A DNA stretch of 64,000 nucleotides, taken from positions 5,778,713 to 5,842,712 of the forward strand of contig NW_004955487.1 of the NCBI RefSeq assembly GCF_000276665.1, given 5' to 3'. Under the pieces are notes generated by a model, which ran no database searches, was not told where the DNA came from, and saw nothing but the letters and a program-made list of their open reading frames with translations. The DNA is from Chinchilla lanigera (Eukaryota; Chordata; Mammalia; Rodentia; Chinchillidae). Shown piece by piece: positions 33,521-45,204 of this stretch. The position numbers were made by a program, and so were the translations under genes. The stretch's first letter is position 1, and each line of letters opens with the position of its first letter.

Positions 33521-34628
33521 GATTTTCTACTTAGAGAAGAGCTCTCTCACCCTCCCTGGTGCATGTCACCGCGTGGGAAAATCTCTCTATAATTGGTACT
33601 TTAATTATGCGTCTACCGCCTGTCTCTCCCCTCTGGAGGAGCACACTGGAGCAGAGCCTGTCTGTCTATCTGCCTGCCTGTCTCTTTTGTGCACTTTTTT
33701 GATGGGCTCCAGCCCTAGACTTTGCAACCACACCCCTTTAGGAGGAGTAGCCTCTTTAGCCAGGGGGCCCCCAGCCCCTGAGCCCTGTTCCCAGCTAAGC
33801 CTCCAGCCTCATCTTCCACAAAAATCCAGGAAGATTCTCCTTGGCCTCAGAATCAACCACAGTTACACTTTTCCTTGGCAACAGGTTTATTTTTACCTTA
33901 CAGACGCTGGGAGTCAAGGGCCCCAGTCACGTGACCACATTCCCCCTTTCCCATTGGCTGCTAGGGAGCTGGAGGCGGGGCATTGTCTACCGGGGCAGGG
34001 ACCCAGGATGGAGGCTGAATTTTGCATGACACTAACATGTGTGGCTTCCGTTTGCCCTCTCCTTGCTAATTTTACCTTTTTTGTCTTTTTTATAATAATA
34101 GTATACACACACACACACACATATATCCTAAGATATTATTTGCGCATTTGTAAATTTTTTCCTTTGTGGAAGGAAGTAGATGAGGGAAGGAAGGAGAGAT
34201 GGACTCTGGGTTTCGATCCATTGTGATTTCTGCCACTGCCCTTCAGGATGTACCCACATTCTCCTGAGGGGGATGTTTCTTTCTCCACACAGAAGGGAGA
34301 AAGAGCTAAGAATGACGGGAATCCGTGCAAGATAGAACACTGTGTCAGAATTCCGTAACTCTAGGAATCTCTGGAGGTTGTGCCTCTGAGAGCAAACAGG
34401 CCACGTGGGAGGACAAAGGCCGGGACTCGACTCCAGAGGGGCGGCTGGAGCTGACTTTCCCACCAGACCAAGCTGTGCAGTCTGGAGCTCCCAGGAGCAG
34501 CTCCTGGCCTCCTTCCTCATGGTGATTGTCCAGGTCCCTGTCACAATGTGCACCTCTCCGTCCCCAAGCAACGGACCAAGTCTGTCTCTTCTGGGTCATC
34601 CCTGTCTTTCCAAAGAGTCTGTAAACAG
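33521..34628. other. Unique intergenic stretch
   Basis: No gene recognised. A short (CA)n run lies near 34104-34122. Confidence 0.5.
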
Positions 34629-34745
34629 CTGGGCATGGTGTCCCATGCCTGTCATCCCAGCGCTCATGAGGCTGAGGCGGGATGGTCACAGTGAATCCAA
34701 GGCCAGCCTGGGCTACACAGCAAGATCCTGTCTCCAAACAAAAAA
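34629..34745 (+). repeat. B1 SINE
   Basis: GCTGGGCATGGTGTCCCATG, CATGAGGCTGAGGCGGG, AAGGCCAGCCTGGGCTACAC, A tail. Confidence 0.85.
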
Positions 34746-35165
34746 TCCAAAGAGTCTATAAACAAAAAGGCAAAACAGCATCATGTCCCCCTCTTTGTAA
34801 ATCCCCCTTTTCCCTTGATCTTGTCATTTGTTCTTGTTCTTTCCTTTGTAGTTTGATATAAAGTGATATCAAAGTTAAAATTGCAAATCTCTCTTACAAT
34901 TCCACGCTCCTTGGGGGAAGCTGTGGGACTTCAAAGTCTTGGAATCGAAAGAAAGAAAAGGAGCTGAGGCACTGATTTATTTTTGGAACAGTCAGATCCC
35001 AGCTGCTTTTGCTCATTAAGTTCACAACTAAATGTGAGCGGGAGCCTGGGAGGCAATGACTCACAGAACAGATCCCGGCGCCCATCCTGAGGAGGGGCTG
35101 GCGGGGGGTGGAGGCCCTGAGACACCTGGGCTAGGGAGTGGTTATTTTTCAATTAATTAATTAAG

Positions 35166-35281
35166 GTTTTTTTTAGACAGGGTCTTGCTATATAGCCCAG
35201 GTTGACCTCAAACTCTCTGTGATCCTTCTGCCTCAGCCTCCCGAGTGCTAGGGTTACAGGTATGTGCCACCATGCCCAGCT
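35166..35281 (-). repeat. B1 SINE
   Basis: TAGACAGGGTCTTGC through CACCATGCCCAGC. Confidence 0.85.
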
Positions 35282-35375
35282 GGTGAGTGTTCAAAGTCCT
35301 TATAGCAACTGCCGAAAGAAAGGCCCTCTCGCGGTGCCCTGGGAAAGATGAAGCTGGTCATTAGTTTATTGTTCT

Positions 35376-35577
35376 TATTATTTTTTTTGGTGGAACAAGG
35401 GAGTGAACCCATGACCTTTGCACTGAGACACATCCCTAGCCCTTTTCTTATTTTTTATTTTGAAACAGGGTTTCACTGAGTTACTCCAGGTGCCCAGACT
35501 GGGCTCAAATTTGTGGTCTTCCTATCTCAGCCTCCCAGAGTGCTGGAATTACAAGCAGACAGCACCTTGCCTGGCCT
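35376..35577 (-). repeat. B1-ID dimeric SINE
   Basis: Reverse ID half (AGTGAACCCATGACC), TTATTTTGAAACAGGG linker, reverse B1 half. Confidence 0.8.
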
Positions 35578-35695
35578 TAGTGAATTAGTTACCTTCCCTA
35601 ACACGGCCCTGATGAAGTCAGCCTGAGGTATTAGAGACAGGAAACACTTCCTCATACAAGAGCTGGCAGTGTTTGCTGCTGGCCAGGACCCCTGA

Positions 35696-35828
35696 CAAGG
35701 TCTCACTATGCAGTTCAGGCTGGCTTTAAAATCACTATGTAGCCCAGTCTGGTCGCGAACTCACCACGATCCTCCTGCCTCAGCCTCCCAGGTGCTGGGA
35801 TGGCAGGAGTGTGCCGCCACACCTGGCT
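35696..35828 (-). repeat. B1 SINE with internal duplication
   Basis: Two CACTATG-type units (CAGTTCAGGCTGG and TAGCCCAGTCTGG) precede the common CCTCAGCCTCC core. Confidence 0.8.
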
Positions 35829-36169
35829 GTCAGTTCATGACTTCGGATGCCCAGCTTCCAGAGCGAACATACTGGTGTTGTTTGAAGCCACCTGGTTTGT
35901 GGTGTTTTGTTATTACATCCTGGGAAACCGATAGGGCATTGAATGATGAAATATAAGCAGAGATCTGTGCCTAGGCCCCTTCTTTCAAGAGGGGAAGTCT
36001 CAGTTTCCAGCCCGCAACAGGGACATAGGTCTGGTGCCCATGCGCTCAGCACCGCAGGCAGACAGATAGCATGGCCTCCCGAACGCTGTTCCCTATCAGG
36101 ACTCTCACATTTACACCAGGCAGACTTGGTAACGATTGATGACATTGCTTCCTGAAGGACCAAGAGAAG

Positions 36170-36330
36170 TCAGGCATGGTGGCGCACACCTGTAATCCCA
36201 GCACTCGGGAGGCTGGGGCAGGAGGATTGTTGTGAGTTCGAGACCAGCCTGGGCTACAAAGTGAGCTCAAGGCCAGCCTGAACTGCATAGCGAGACCCTG
36301 TCTCAAAAAGACCAAAAACATAAAAAAAAA
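36170..36330 (+). repeat. B1 SINE with internal duplication
   Basis: GTCAGGCATGGTGGCGCAC start; two CCAGCCTG units (GGGCTACAAAGTGAGC then AACTGCATAGCGAG); A-rich tail. Confidence 0.85.
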
Positions 36331-37082
36331 ATTAAAAACCAAAGGACCAAGAGAGCAGAGCATGGGCACAGGCCAGGGTTATTTCACAGGACGCCGCCTC
36401 GCAGAGGAGGGGAGGCCGCCTAACGCCACCTGGGACACAAGAAGAACCCACGCAGGGAAACCAAGGCAGGACTGCAAGGCAGGGGGTGGGGGCGGAAAAG
36501 CAGCAGCACAGAGGCCGGCCCGAGCGGTCCTGACTCAGAACCGACCCTGGACGGCGAGTCATCAATTCCAAGCCACCAGGGAAGAGAGGACTTCGGCCAG
36601 ACCTGCAGAAGAGGCGGCAGCGACAGTGAAGGGCGCATGCAAATGAGGGCCCCTTTGGTTTCTCTAGGAATTTAACTTCCCAGAGACGGAAGGTGTCCTA
36701 CTGGCCCCGCTCAGCAGGCCAGGATGTGCGCTGAGCATTAGTGACCTACAGGTTGTCCTTTGTGGGTGGCCACTGTGGGGCACCAGACCCGCGGGATGTC
36801 CGTGCATGGCCTTGTGGGTCACTGCTCTGTGGCAGATGCTGCGAGTGGAGGCGCAGGGAAGTCGGCCTCCCCCCGGGAATGGAGCAGGGAGCCCGGGGAA
36901 GGGCAGGCGAGCAGCCACCGCTGCAGGGCTGCAGATGCCCAGGGGACAGCGATCCCACTGCTCAGGGCTGGGACGGTGGAGCAGGCAAAGGGGCCTGCGC
37001 AGGGCGGGTCAGAGGCGGGAACCCTCACTCTCCCGGATCCCAGGAAGGAATGTGCTTCACCTTTATTAGACACAAGGGTTTT
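36331..37082. other. Unique GC-rich intergenic stretch
   Basis: No gene recognised, although GC content is high and several frames stay open for 80-150 codons. Confidence 0.45.
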
Positions 37083-37265
37083 TGTTTTTTTTTTTCTTTT
37101 TCAGCACTGGGGGGGGTCAAGCCTAGGGCCTTTCACACTGAGCTGTATCCCCATCCCTTTTTACTTATTTTTTATTTTGAGACAGGGTCTCACTAAGTTG
37201 CTAACTTGAGATCCTCCTGCCTTAGCCTACTAGAGTGCTGGAATTCTAGGTATGAGCCAGCATAG
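37083..37265 (-). repeat. B1-ID dimeric SINE
   Basis: Reverse ID half (GCACTGGGGGGGGTCAAGCC) and a shortened reverse B1 half. Confidence 0.75.
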
Positions 37266-37371
37266 CATACTAGGGAGTAGCACGTCCCAAACCCCATCTC
37301 AATAGAAAGGCTACTGTTTGAACTGGGAAGTCAACAGAGCAGGTCTCTCTGTGTCTCTGCTTTATACCAAG

Positions 37372-37455
37372 AAGGCACACAGAGAGGGTGAGCAACTAGC
37401 TTAAAGTCACACAGCTTTTGGAGGCAGCACCGAGACCCCACACAGGCAGCCTGAC
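37372..37455 (+). repeat. MIR SINE fragment
   Basis: CACAGAGAGGGTGAGCAACT and AAAGTCACACAGCTTTTGG match the MIR core. Confidence 0.65.
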
Positions 37456-38604
37456 AGCTCACCACACAGACCATAGCAGCAGAACCCTGGAAACCAGCTC
37501 TCTGTCTAACAGGAGGCTTGTGAGGCTTGTTCTGGTGTCACTTGTAGGGCTAGATGAGGTTTCCAGCGTGCTGCCTGTGAATAACTGGGATTTTTACAAG
37601 CAGTGCAAAATGCAAATGGTAGAAACCAGAACTTACTGCCCCCTTGATTATGGTTGCAAAGCAGGAAGAGAGAACCCCATGTGGGAGCTGGGATGGGCTC
37701 AGCCTCTGTGAGCCCCCAGAAAAGAGGGTGGCCTGCGGAGCCCATCATGGGGTGCGGAAGGACAGACAGATGGATGGCGTGACTTCTCAAACCACCCTCC
37801 TGTCAGCTGTTAAGACAGGAAACCCCAGCTCACAGGGTGCCTGTGAGTGTCAGATCCGATTTGTGCCAAAGCTGTGGACTTTGCTTGGGAGACCTTCGAT
37901 CGCCAAGTGGTCTGGGCTGGGCTTGAACTTGTGGTCCTCCTGCTCAGCCTCCCAGAGTACTGGGACAATCCAGTGGCCTCTAAATAGCAGTTTTGATGAT
38001 TGCCTAGGGCTTTGCTGTCTAAATTTACAGCCTTTTTGGCAACAGTGCAGCAAAGAAATGATGTCATTCAGCGATGATGGGATGTAGCATGTCAGCCCCC
38101 TTCGAATGTGTGTTCACAGCTGAGCCTTAATCAAATGACAGTCAGGACGCCGCCTCGTAAATCTGTCCTTGGTGCAGGGCAAACTGATACCACTGGCAAA
38201 CAGCAAGCAGTCTGACGGCCCTGCTGGCACTAGCTTGTTCTTGTTTAGTGTCAGTGGGGCTGGGTTAGGTGACAGATCCCTGGGGCTGACACAGGGGCCC
38301 CGAGCTCTCTCTACCCCGCCACTTGGGGAATTGAGGACCTGCCACACAGCCAGGGCTCCGCAGGGCTCCGCCCAAGCTGGTGGGACAGGAAAGTTCTTAC
38401 TTCCTCTTGTCCTGTGAGGTTGCAGTCTGAGCCTTTGGATACCAGGGACACCCCGGTGCCTATGGGCATGAGGTGCCCTCTCTGGGCACTGTTGCCATGG
38501 CTGTGGGGATGGAAGAGGCCTCTCTCAGCCCGTTCACCTGAGGCCAGGTGTGCAAAGGCAGCACACTCTCGGATGCCAGCCTGCAGTTAATTTGGTGCTA
38601 ATCC
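37456..38604. other. Intergenic stretch
   Basis: No gene recognised. A minus-strand B1 fragment lies at about 37905-37965 (GCTTGAACTTGTGGTCCTCC). Confidence 0.5.
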
Positions 38605-38880
38605 CAAGTATGCGGTGTGTGTGAAACACATAGCAAAATGTTTGAATTTTAGAAATGTGTTCCAGTAAAAGCCACTTTGCCGAGAATCTCCTCACAGTCC
38701 TCCCCTTTGCTTTGAGTACACTCATCCCATCATCCTTGCCACTTTCTGCAGCAGCTCTGGGGTCCTCTTTCCTGAGGGTCTTTAGCTGTGCTGTCCTGGC
38801 TGGCTTTAGTCCTGAATGGATTCAAAGCATCTCCCTTCATGGTCACTGTGACTTGGGAGGGGCTGGAAGTCTCATGGTTG
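38605..38880 (-). mobile_element. mariner-derived fragment
   Basis: Minus-strand transposase 3' region with the family landmarks CTCATCCCATCATCC, CTTTCCTGAGGGTCTTTA and TGAATGGATTCAAA. It stops at about the LFPK-coding segment, so only the 3' part is present. Confidence 0.65.
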
Positions 38881-39159
38881 GGCTGTTTTGCTCACAACGG
38901 GTAGGCCTCGGTCCTCCTGCTGCCCCAGAACCCTGCGCCGCCCTCATTCACATCCCCCTCTGTCCTGTAGGCCAGAGCAGCGCATCCCAGAAGGGTCAGG
39001 ACCATGCCCTCGTCTGCCTAGGAGCAGTCATATATGTCCCAGACAGTGCATCAGGCCAGGCGCGGACACTGGCCAATCGCCTCTGTGCACTGCGTTCCAT
39101 CCTGCAGAGCAGGGAACCGAGGACCACAGCAGTCCCCACCCCACAAGAGACCAGCAGCC

Positions 39160-39264
39160 CAGGGGCTGGGAATTTAGCTCAGCAGTACAGCGCCTTCCCA
39201 GCAAGCACAAGGTCGTGAGTTCAATCCCCGGTACTGGAAACAAACAAACAAACAACAACAAAAA
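39160..39264 (+). repeat. ID SINE, first of a tandem pair
   Basis: GGGCTGGGAATTTAGCTCAG, GAGTTCAATCCCCGG, then an A/C tail. The 17-base target word AAGAGACCAGCAGCCCA precedes it at 39145-39161. Confidence 0.9.
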
Positions 39265-39273
39265 AAGAGACCA

Positions 39274-39363
39274 GGGGGCTGGGGATTTAGCTCAGCGGCA
39301 CAGCGCTTGCCTGGCAAGCACGAGGTCTTGAGGTCAATTCCTGGTTCTGGAAAAAAAAGAAAA
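39274..39363 (+). repeat. ID SINE, second of a tandem pair
   Basis: GGCTGGGGATTTAGCTCAG with a slightly different body. It is preceded by AAGAGACCAG (39265-39274) and followed by the full 17-base target word again (39364-39380). Confidence 0.9.
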
Positions 39364-39696
39364 AAGAGACCAGCAGCCCAGTGAGTGTCTGAGCAGGTTC
39401 GGCAACCTCCACGCCTATCCTGTGAGATGCTGGCTGTCACAAGCCTGCCTTCATCCACCCCATACACAAGGCGTCCCCACAGCCTCCCTCCAGCCTGCAA
39501 AGCCCCTGCTGCTGTCATAGCCCAGGGACCAGCTTCCTGTCACCTTCAGCAGGGGGTGGAGGTGCTGCATTCTGTAGGTGCTGCATCCCTGGCCCAGGAC
39601 TTCCTGGTTGGCCACACACAGCAGCCACACAGGCCCTTGCCTTCCCAACATGGCTGGGGCACAGGGGTCCCCTTCCACACAGTGCGAAGAAGTAAG

Positions 39697-39885
39697 GACA
39701 GCAGTGCTCGCCTGTCATCTTAGCACTCTGGGAGGCTGAGGCAGAAGGATCCCAAGTTTGAGCCCATGCTGGGCAACTTAGTGACTTAGTGAGATCCTTT
39801 CTCAGAACAATACAATGAAAAGGGTTGCCGATGCAGCTGATGTGAAGGCCCTGGGTTTGACCCCAGTGCTGAAAAACAAACAAGC
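39697..39885 (+). repeat. B1-ID dimeric SINE
   Basis: B1 half with decayed head, linker AACAATACAATGAAAAGGG, ID half with GTGAAGGCCCTGGGTTTGAC. Confidence 0.75.
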
Positions 39886-40559
39886 CCACATTGCAGCATG
39901 TGGCTGCTCTGTGTGTCTCAGGAGTGTGACAGACAGGGACAGGCACACAGATGGGGGTTCATTTCATCCCCACTCTGCACACCCACACGCAGACGCCTTC
40001 TCCGTCGCCGTGGTGAGGCGCGCCTGCGGCTTCTGTTTTCAGGCTGCCCGTCCCTCTCATTCGCAACACAGAGGCCAAGGAAGGAAAGAGAGTTTCTCAT
40101 CCCAGAAGTGAGGGAGGTGAGGATCCGCACACAGCCCACCTTGCCTGCAAAGCCACCTGGGAGCGTCTGGTATCTGGGGGCTGCCGAGACAGGAGGGTTT
40201 CCCAGGCTCTGAGGTAGTGCCTGCCAGGTCACAGATGTCACGTGGCAGAGGCCCAGCCCAGGATCCAGCCCAAGGCCCAGCCCTTTCATTGTGAGGCTTC
40301 TGAAGGCTGCACTCAGCTGACGCTGACAGCCACTGCGTGAAGCGTGTGGACAGGAGAACATCAGTCCCAACCCTATGCTCACAGAGTGCAGATCTTCTGG
40401 AGAGGCGGTGCAGCAAGACTGGGGACACAATGACACCCCAGTGAGCACACCAGCATGCAGCCCACGCTTCCAGCAGAAGGTGGCGTCCTGGGAGATCACA
40501 GGAGACTGGACCAAGACTATTTTGGGGTGGGGGACGTGTTAGGGTTCAGACACGGATCT
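39886..40559. other. Unique intergenic stretch
   Basis: No gene recognised; overlapping ORFs on both strands without domains. Confidence 0.5.
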
Positions 40560-40990
40560 TGGGGTGCTGTGCTCATCAGTGGACTCACCCATGGATGAGC
40601 TCATGGCTGACTGTGGTGTAGGAGGCGGGGCCTGGTTGGAGGAGGTCACTGGGGTGTGCCCTGGAAGGGTGCATTCTTGTGCTCAGCTTCCTCTGCTTCC
40701 TGGCTGCCATGGGGTGAACAATTCTGCTACACCATCCCCTTCCGCCATGATGTTTCTACCTTGGAGCAGCTGGCCATGGACTGTATCCTCTGAAACTATA
40801 AGCCAAGTTAGACCTCTCCTTCTTTTTTTTGTTTTTTTCTCCGGTACCGGGAACCGAACTCATGACCTTGCGCTTGCCAGGCAGGCGCTTTGCTGCTGAG
40901 CTAAATCCCCAGCCCCTAGACCTCTCCTTTGTGAAACTGTGGATGTCAGGTACTGTCTGCCAGTGACAGGGAAGTGATTAAGACAGAAGC
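40560..40990 (-). mobile_element. URR1-like hAT element, near full length, split by an ID SINE
   Basis: Minus-strand copy of the consensus: CATGGATGAGCTCATGGC, GGAGGCGGGGCCTGGTTGG, TTCCGCCATGATGTTTC, CTGGCCATGGACTGTATCC. Its right end (CTGCCAGTGACAGGGAAGTG) mirrors the start of the forward copy at 16851. Confidence 0.55.
40822..40916 (-). repeat. ID SINE with exact target duplication
   Basis: Reverse ID (CGGTACCGGGAACCGAACTC to AAATCCCCAGCCCC) flanked by the 13-base direct repeat TAGACCTCTCCTT at 40809-40821 and 40917-40929. The exact repeats point to a young insertion. Confidence 0.95.
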
Positions 40991-41329
40991 CCTCCAGAAA
41001 GAAGCCTCTGTGCTGCTGCTGCATTTCCTGCAGGACTGAGCTTCTGCCAGTGTCACTTAGGGTCTCGGGACACATTATGCTGTGAGCAGGAGCTGATGGC
41101 CAAAGAGTGCCTTGTGCTTGGGATATATCAGATGCACCCTCCAGGACAGACAGCCTCAGATGCCCTTCCTTCATACCCTTTCACACGGCTGGTCATGAGC
41201 GTGGTCTTCCGGATCAGACCATGAGCTGGTCTCTCTTGATTGTCACTTGATGGGATTCGGAGACACCTAGAGCAGTGGGGGGACTGAGGACAGACACTGT
41301 GCATGGCTTAACCTGCGGCTGGGTTCACA

Positions 41330-41615
41330 GCTGAGTGGGCTATGAGGTGGCATGGCCAAGTTGGAGGAAATGGATCATGGTGGTGTGGATCAGGGGACTC
41401 CGTCTGGTCCCAGGCCATTTCCTCTGCAGCTCTTCTCATGTTCTGTTTCTCAACTATGAGGTGAATACCTTTGCTCGCCCATGCCCTTCTGCCATGATGT
41501 CCTGCCTCGGAGCAGCTGACCGTGGACTGAGTCCTGGGAACCCATGAGCCAGATCCAACCTCTCCTCCTTTAAATTAGGAGTGTTGGGTATCTGTGCCAG
41601 CAGTGGGGAAGATGA
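41330..41615 (-). mobile_element. URR1-like hAT element, diverged
   Basis: Shares CCCTTCTGCCATGATGTCC, GAGCAGCTGACCGTGGACTG and CCTCTCCTCCTTTAAATTAG with the other minus-strand copies; the left half is diverged. Confidence 0.45.
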
Positions 41616-42869
41616 TCAAAAGCGTGGCTCTACCTGTGTGACCTTGTGCAGGCTACATGACCTCCCTCCTCTGTTTTCTCATAGATGCATCGGGCATGAT
41701 CACTGAGATGGGGCCCAGAAAACAGAGCCCTTGCTATGACTCATGTATATCTCTGCCCCACAGGCTCCCGGAGGACAAATTCCGTTGTCATTTGTGCCTT
41801 CCAGGGTGAGCGAAGAGGACAGAAAGGAGTTATCAAACCAGGGACCTCAGACCCATAGCTGTGCCTAAAGCTACGAGGCCCTTCTTGAAACAAATGCAGA
41901 TGTCAGAAACTATAACGGCCATGGGCTTCTGCCTTGGTTGGTTCATAGCCTTGCAGGACCCTTGGGACTGGAACCAGGTAGTGTTGGAGCCTGGAACTGG
42001 TGACCTGGTGGGCTTCGGGTCCTGCTCCCCACTTTGGGGCTGTGTGGATGCGGGCAAGTGAGGAAGTCTCTCGGTGTGCAGTCTTCTCCTGGGAACCACA
42101 CCAGCCCCACCCCCGAGTCCCGAAGTTCATGCTGAACAGCACAAGGAAATAGCTCAGGACTGGGAGCAGACCACGCACTAGGAAGTGCTCCTCTCCCCGC
42201 TGATGTACCTCAACCTCTGTTCACTGCCCCTCTCCCCCTGACGTACCTCAACCTCTGTTCACGCTTCGAAACTGGAGGGTTTGTTGAAGATTTGAGATGT
42301 ACTTTAGAATAAGTCTTAAGCTGTGAACTCTGTTCCCAGACCTTAGTGCAAGTCAGTGTGCAGGTGACAGCCGATGGCCTGTCACTGGCCCCTTCCACCC
42401 TGGCCCTCAGGTACCAGGCCCACATTGGCCAGGGGTAGGAGAGCCACCCTGCTCCAACCCAAACTAGAGCAGTACAGTGTGGAGCACTGGTAAACTATCC
42501 GAGCCAGAACTGAGAAAAAACAGCGAATTGCCCCAGTTTGGTTTGCTTGCCCAGACCTGAAAATAAACTGGTCTCCATGGCGCAAATATCTCATAAATAA
42601 AATGTTTGGAATCCTACTCCTCTTCCTGTCAAAAGCTTACAGACTGTCTTATTAAGGAGGGTGTTCGAGATGATTTTTAAAATAATCAAATAGAAGTTTA
42701 AATGACTGTTTTGTATTATTTTTCCAAGAGTTGGGGAATACCAGATGGCTTGTGAGAACAATGGATTCTGTGACTATCCTCTTATTCTTATAAAAAATTG
42801 AATTATTAGCGTCCATGAATATTCTGGCTCCAAAACTCCAGCTTCTTTGCAGCAATTAAAGCCTAAATG
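41616..42869. other. Intergenic stretch
   Basis: No gene recognised. It holds a two-unit tandem duplication of about 38-39 bases at 42190-42262 (word TACCTCAACCTCTGTTCAC). AT-rich from about 42600. Confidence 0.5.
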
Positions 42870-43130
42870 ACTGCTGCGGAGATAGAAAAGTCAACAGAAC
42901 AGAATAGAGAGTCCAGGCACAGGCTTATAGATTATCCATTCAGCATGTGATAGAGATGAGATCTCAAGTCATTGGGAAAAAGACAGATGAACTGACAAAT
43001 GTTATTGTTGGGATGGGGACGCGTTTGGAAAAAGCTAACAGGGCCCCCTCACACATCAGTCTGGGTGCATTAACTATCTAAACATATGTCACTAAATCTG
43101 CAAGGAAATATAATGATCTTTTAAAAAGGA
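42870..43130 (+). mobile_element. L1 ORF2 relic
   Basis: AACAGAACAGAATAGAGAG, GGGAAAAAGACAGATGAACT and ACAAATG follow the order of a conserved part of mammalian L1 ORF2. Broken by many stops and indels. Confidence 0.5.
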
Positions 43131-43689
43131 AAGAAGCCAAGACACCCATGAGGGATTCAGATTGAGTGTCTCTCATTCCCAAGCCTGAGTCTGGGTGCCG
43201 GAAGAGGAATCTCTCCCTCAGGCCTTTGTATTTTGTGACCTCAGGTTAAAGTATTTAGTTCTTATACCGCCGCCCCTCCGCACATCACCCCCACTGACCA
43301 ACAGTGCGGAGGAAACGCCTGAGACCTTGGGCAGAACGTGCCCCGCACCCACCCTCCCTGCAGAGCCAATCTCCGTTCCTTCTCTGGACCATTCCCGTAT
43401 GTTCTGGGCAAAAGTAGAAGAAAACAAGGAGCAAAAATGGTTGCACCAAAAGGAGAAGACATCCCTGATGTGCCTGTTTGATGGAGGCCGGTGGCCAATG
43501 CTAGTTAAAGAGAAAGAATGAAAAACTATAAATTGCAAAGCCCGCTGAGAGGAGGCCTACTGCACAGGAGGGTGAGGGGGGAACTAAACCACTAGAGAAG
43601 CAGAAGCAATGAAAAACGAATCAACGCCTCAAAATATACCACAGCGAGAACCAAGATTCAGACTATATGGTGTGGTCAGCAAGTGTGGT
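43131..43689. other. Unique intergenic stretch
   Basis: No gene recognised. A 108-codon frame at 43195-43521 has no domain I know. Confidence 0.5.
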
Positions 43690-44225
43690 GAATGCATAAA
43701 TTCTTAAAAATCTATTACAGTTGAAGACACATGAATCACCCTCAAAAACCTCCCCCTGGCTTTGCACACACTCATCCCATCATCCTTGATTCTTTCCATA
43801 GCAGCTCTGGAGTGCTCTTTCCTGAGGGTCTTTAGCTGTGCTGTCCTTGCTGCCTCGAGGTCCTGAATGGATTCAAAACACCTTCCTGTCACAGTCACTG
43901 TGACTTTCAGGAAGAGCCAGAAGTTGCTCAGTGCCAGATCCAGTGACTAAGGTAGATGCGGACACAGCACTTTTATTTGGTAGATATATCTGTAAATGTT
44001 TAGAATCTGCTCAGGACATTGAGGCAGTCACAAAAAGACCCTCAGGAAAGAGGACCCCAGAGCTGCTGCAGAAAGTGGCAAAGACAATGGGACGAGTGTG
44101 TTCAAAGCAGCGGGGCTGTTCTGAGGAGAATTCATGGCAGTATGTCTTTTCCTGTAATGGATTTATTTTATTTTTAATTTGCACATTCACTGTCGTCTCT
44201 TTATCACAGTCCATAGAACAAAAAA
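43690..44225. mobile_element. mariner derivative, palindromic fold-back form
   Basis: A minus-strand transposase 3' arm (about 43690-43960: CTCATCCCATCATCC, CTTTCCTGAGGGTCTTTA, TGAATGGATTCAAA) faces a plus-strand arm (about 44000-44225: GACATTGAGGCAGTC, AAAGACCCTCAGGAAAG, GAGCTGCTGCAGAAAGTGGC). Only a few dozen unrelated bases separate the arms. Both ends are therefore 3' ends of the ancestral element. Confidence 0.7.
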
Positions 44226-44334
44226 GATGAGATTGAAAAGGAAATTTGCCTGCATGAATGAACAGGCCTTTTATGGTCCGAGCACTTTGGATTCACACAG
44301 GAGGGCGCCATGTCTCTGCATGACCCTCATCGCT

Positions 44335-44440
44335 GCAGAGGTCCTGTCCAGAGGAGGAGACCAAGTCCGGGGACAGTCAGGAGACAGGTCCAAGGTCATG
44401 CAGCAAAACTTGGGGGTGGGACGCAGGCCTGGGCCACCAC
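44335..44440 (+). repeat. MIR SINE fragment
   Basis: GACAGGTCCAAGGTCATGCA and flanking words resemble the MIR core. Confidence 0.5.
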
Positions 44441-44864
44441 TGACAGACCAAAAGCAAGGAAAAAAGTGAAGTCTGGAATTGAAGGGCAGCCAGCCTGAGG
44501 ACCCCCGGGAGCCTGCACTTCCCCAAGGGACCCCTCTTTTTGGTCTCAGCCCAGCAAACGTCTCTGTCACTGAACCACTGCTCAACGCCAGCTGCTCCCC
44601 AGCGGCTCCGACGACGTTCGCACTCCCCGCTGCACCTGTGGGGTGTGACTGGATTTACCATCTTTTGCTTCCTACAACCTGAGGTCAAACTGGAGGCCTG
44701 GGGGAATCTTCCATCACCACCTGTAATGAAAGACAACCCCAAGCCACAGCCCACGGAGGGCGGGGTGGCTGTCTCTCCAGAAAGTCTGCAAGGGTCGACC
44801 CCTCCCTCAGGCCTCCCTGCGCCACCATCAGACCTGTTCCCTTGGAAGGTGACGGATCACGGGC

Positions 44865-45175
44865 GCTGTGCTCATCAGAGGATCCATCACGGATGAGCTC
44901 AGGGCTGACTGTAGGAGGCGGGGCCTGGCTGGAGGAGGTCACCGGGGTGTGACCCGGAGGGTGTGTGCTTGTCCCCAGCTCCTCCCTGCTCTCCTTGCTC
45001 CCTGGATGCCATGGGGTGAGCAAATTTTCCCGGCCACGCCCTTCTGCATGTTGCTCCTGCCTTGGACCAGCTGGCCACAGACAAACCTGCTGAAACCACA
45101 AGCCCGGTAACCCTCTCCTCCTCTAAACTGTAGGCGTTGGGTATTCTGTCCCGGTGATAGGAAAGTGGCCTGGCT
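44865..45175 (-). mobile_element. URR1-like hAT element
   Basis: TGTGCTCATCAGAGGATCC, GTAGGAGGCGGGGCCTGGC and GGATGCCATGGGGTGAGCA parallel the copy at 40560. Confidence 0.55.
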
Positions 45176-45204
45176 GCCTTCCCATGGGAATGCATTTACC
45201 AGTG

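Noticed and set aside
39160..39264. tRNA genes (A and B boxes in many ID elements)
   Set aside because: The elements have A-rich tails and target duplications and occur many times. They are tRNA-derived SINEs, not tRNA genes.
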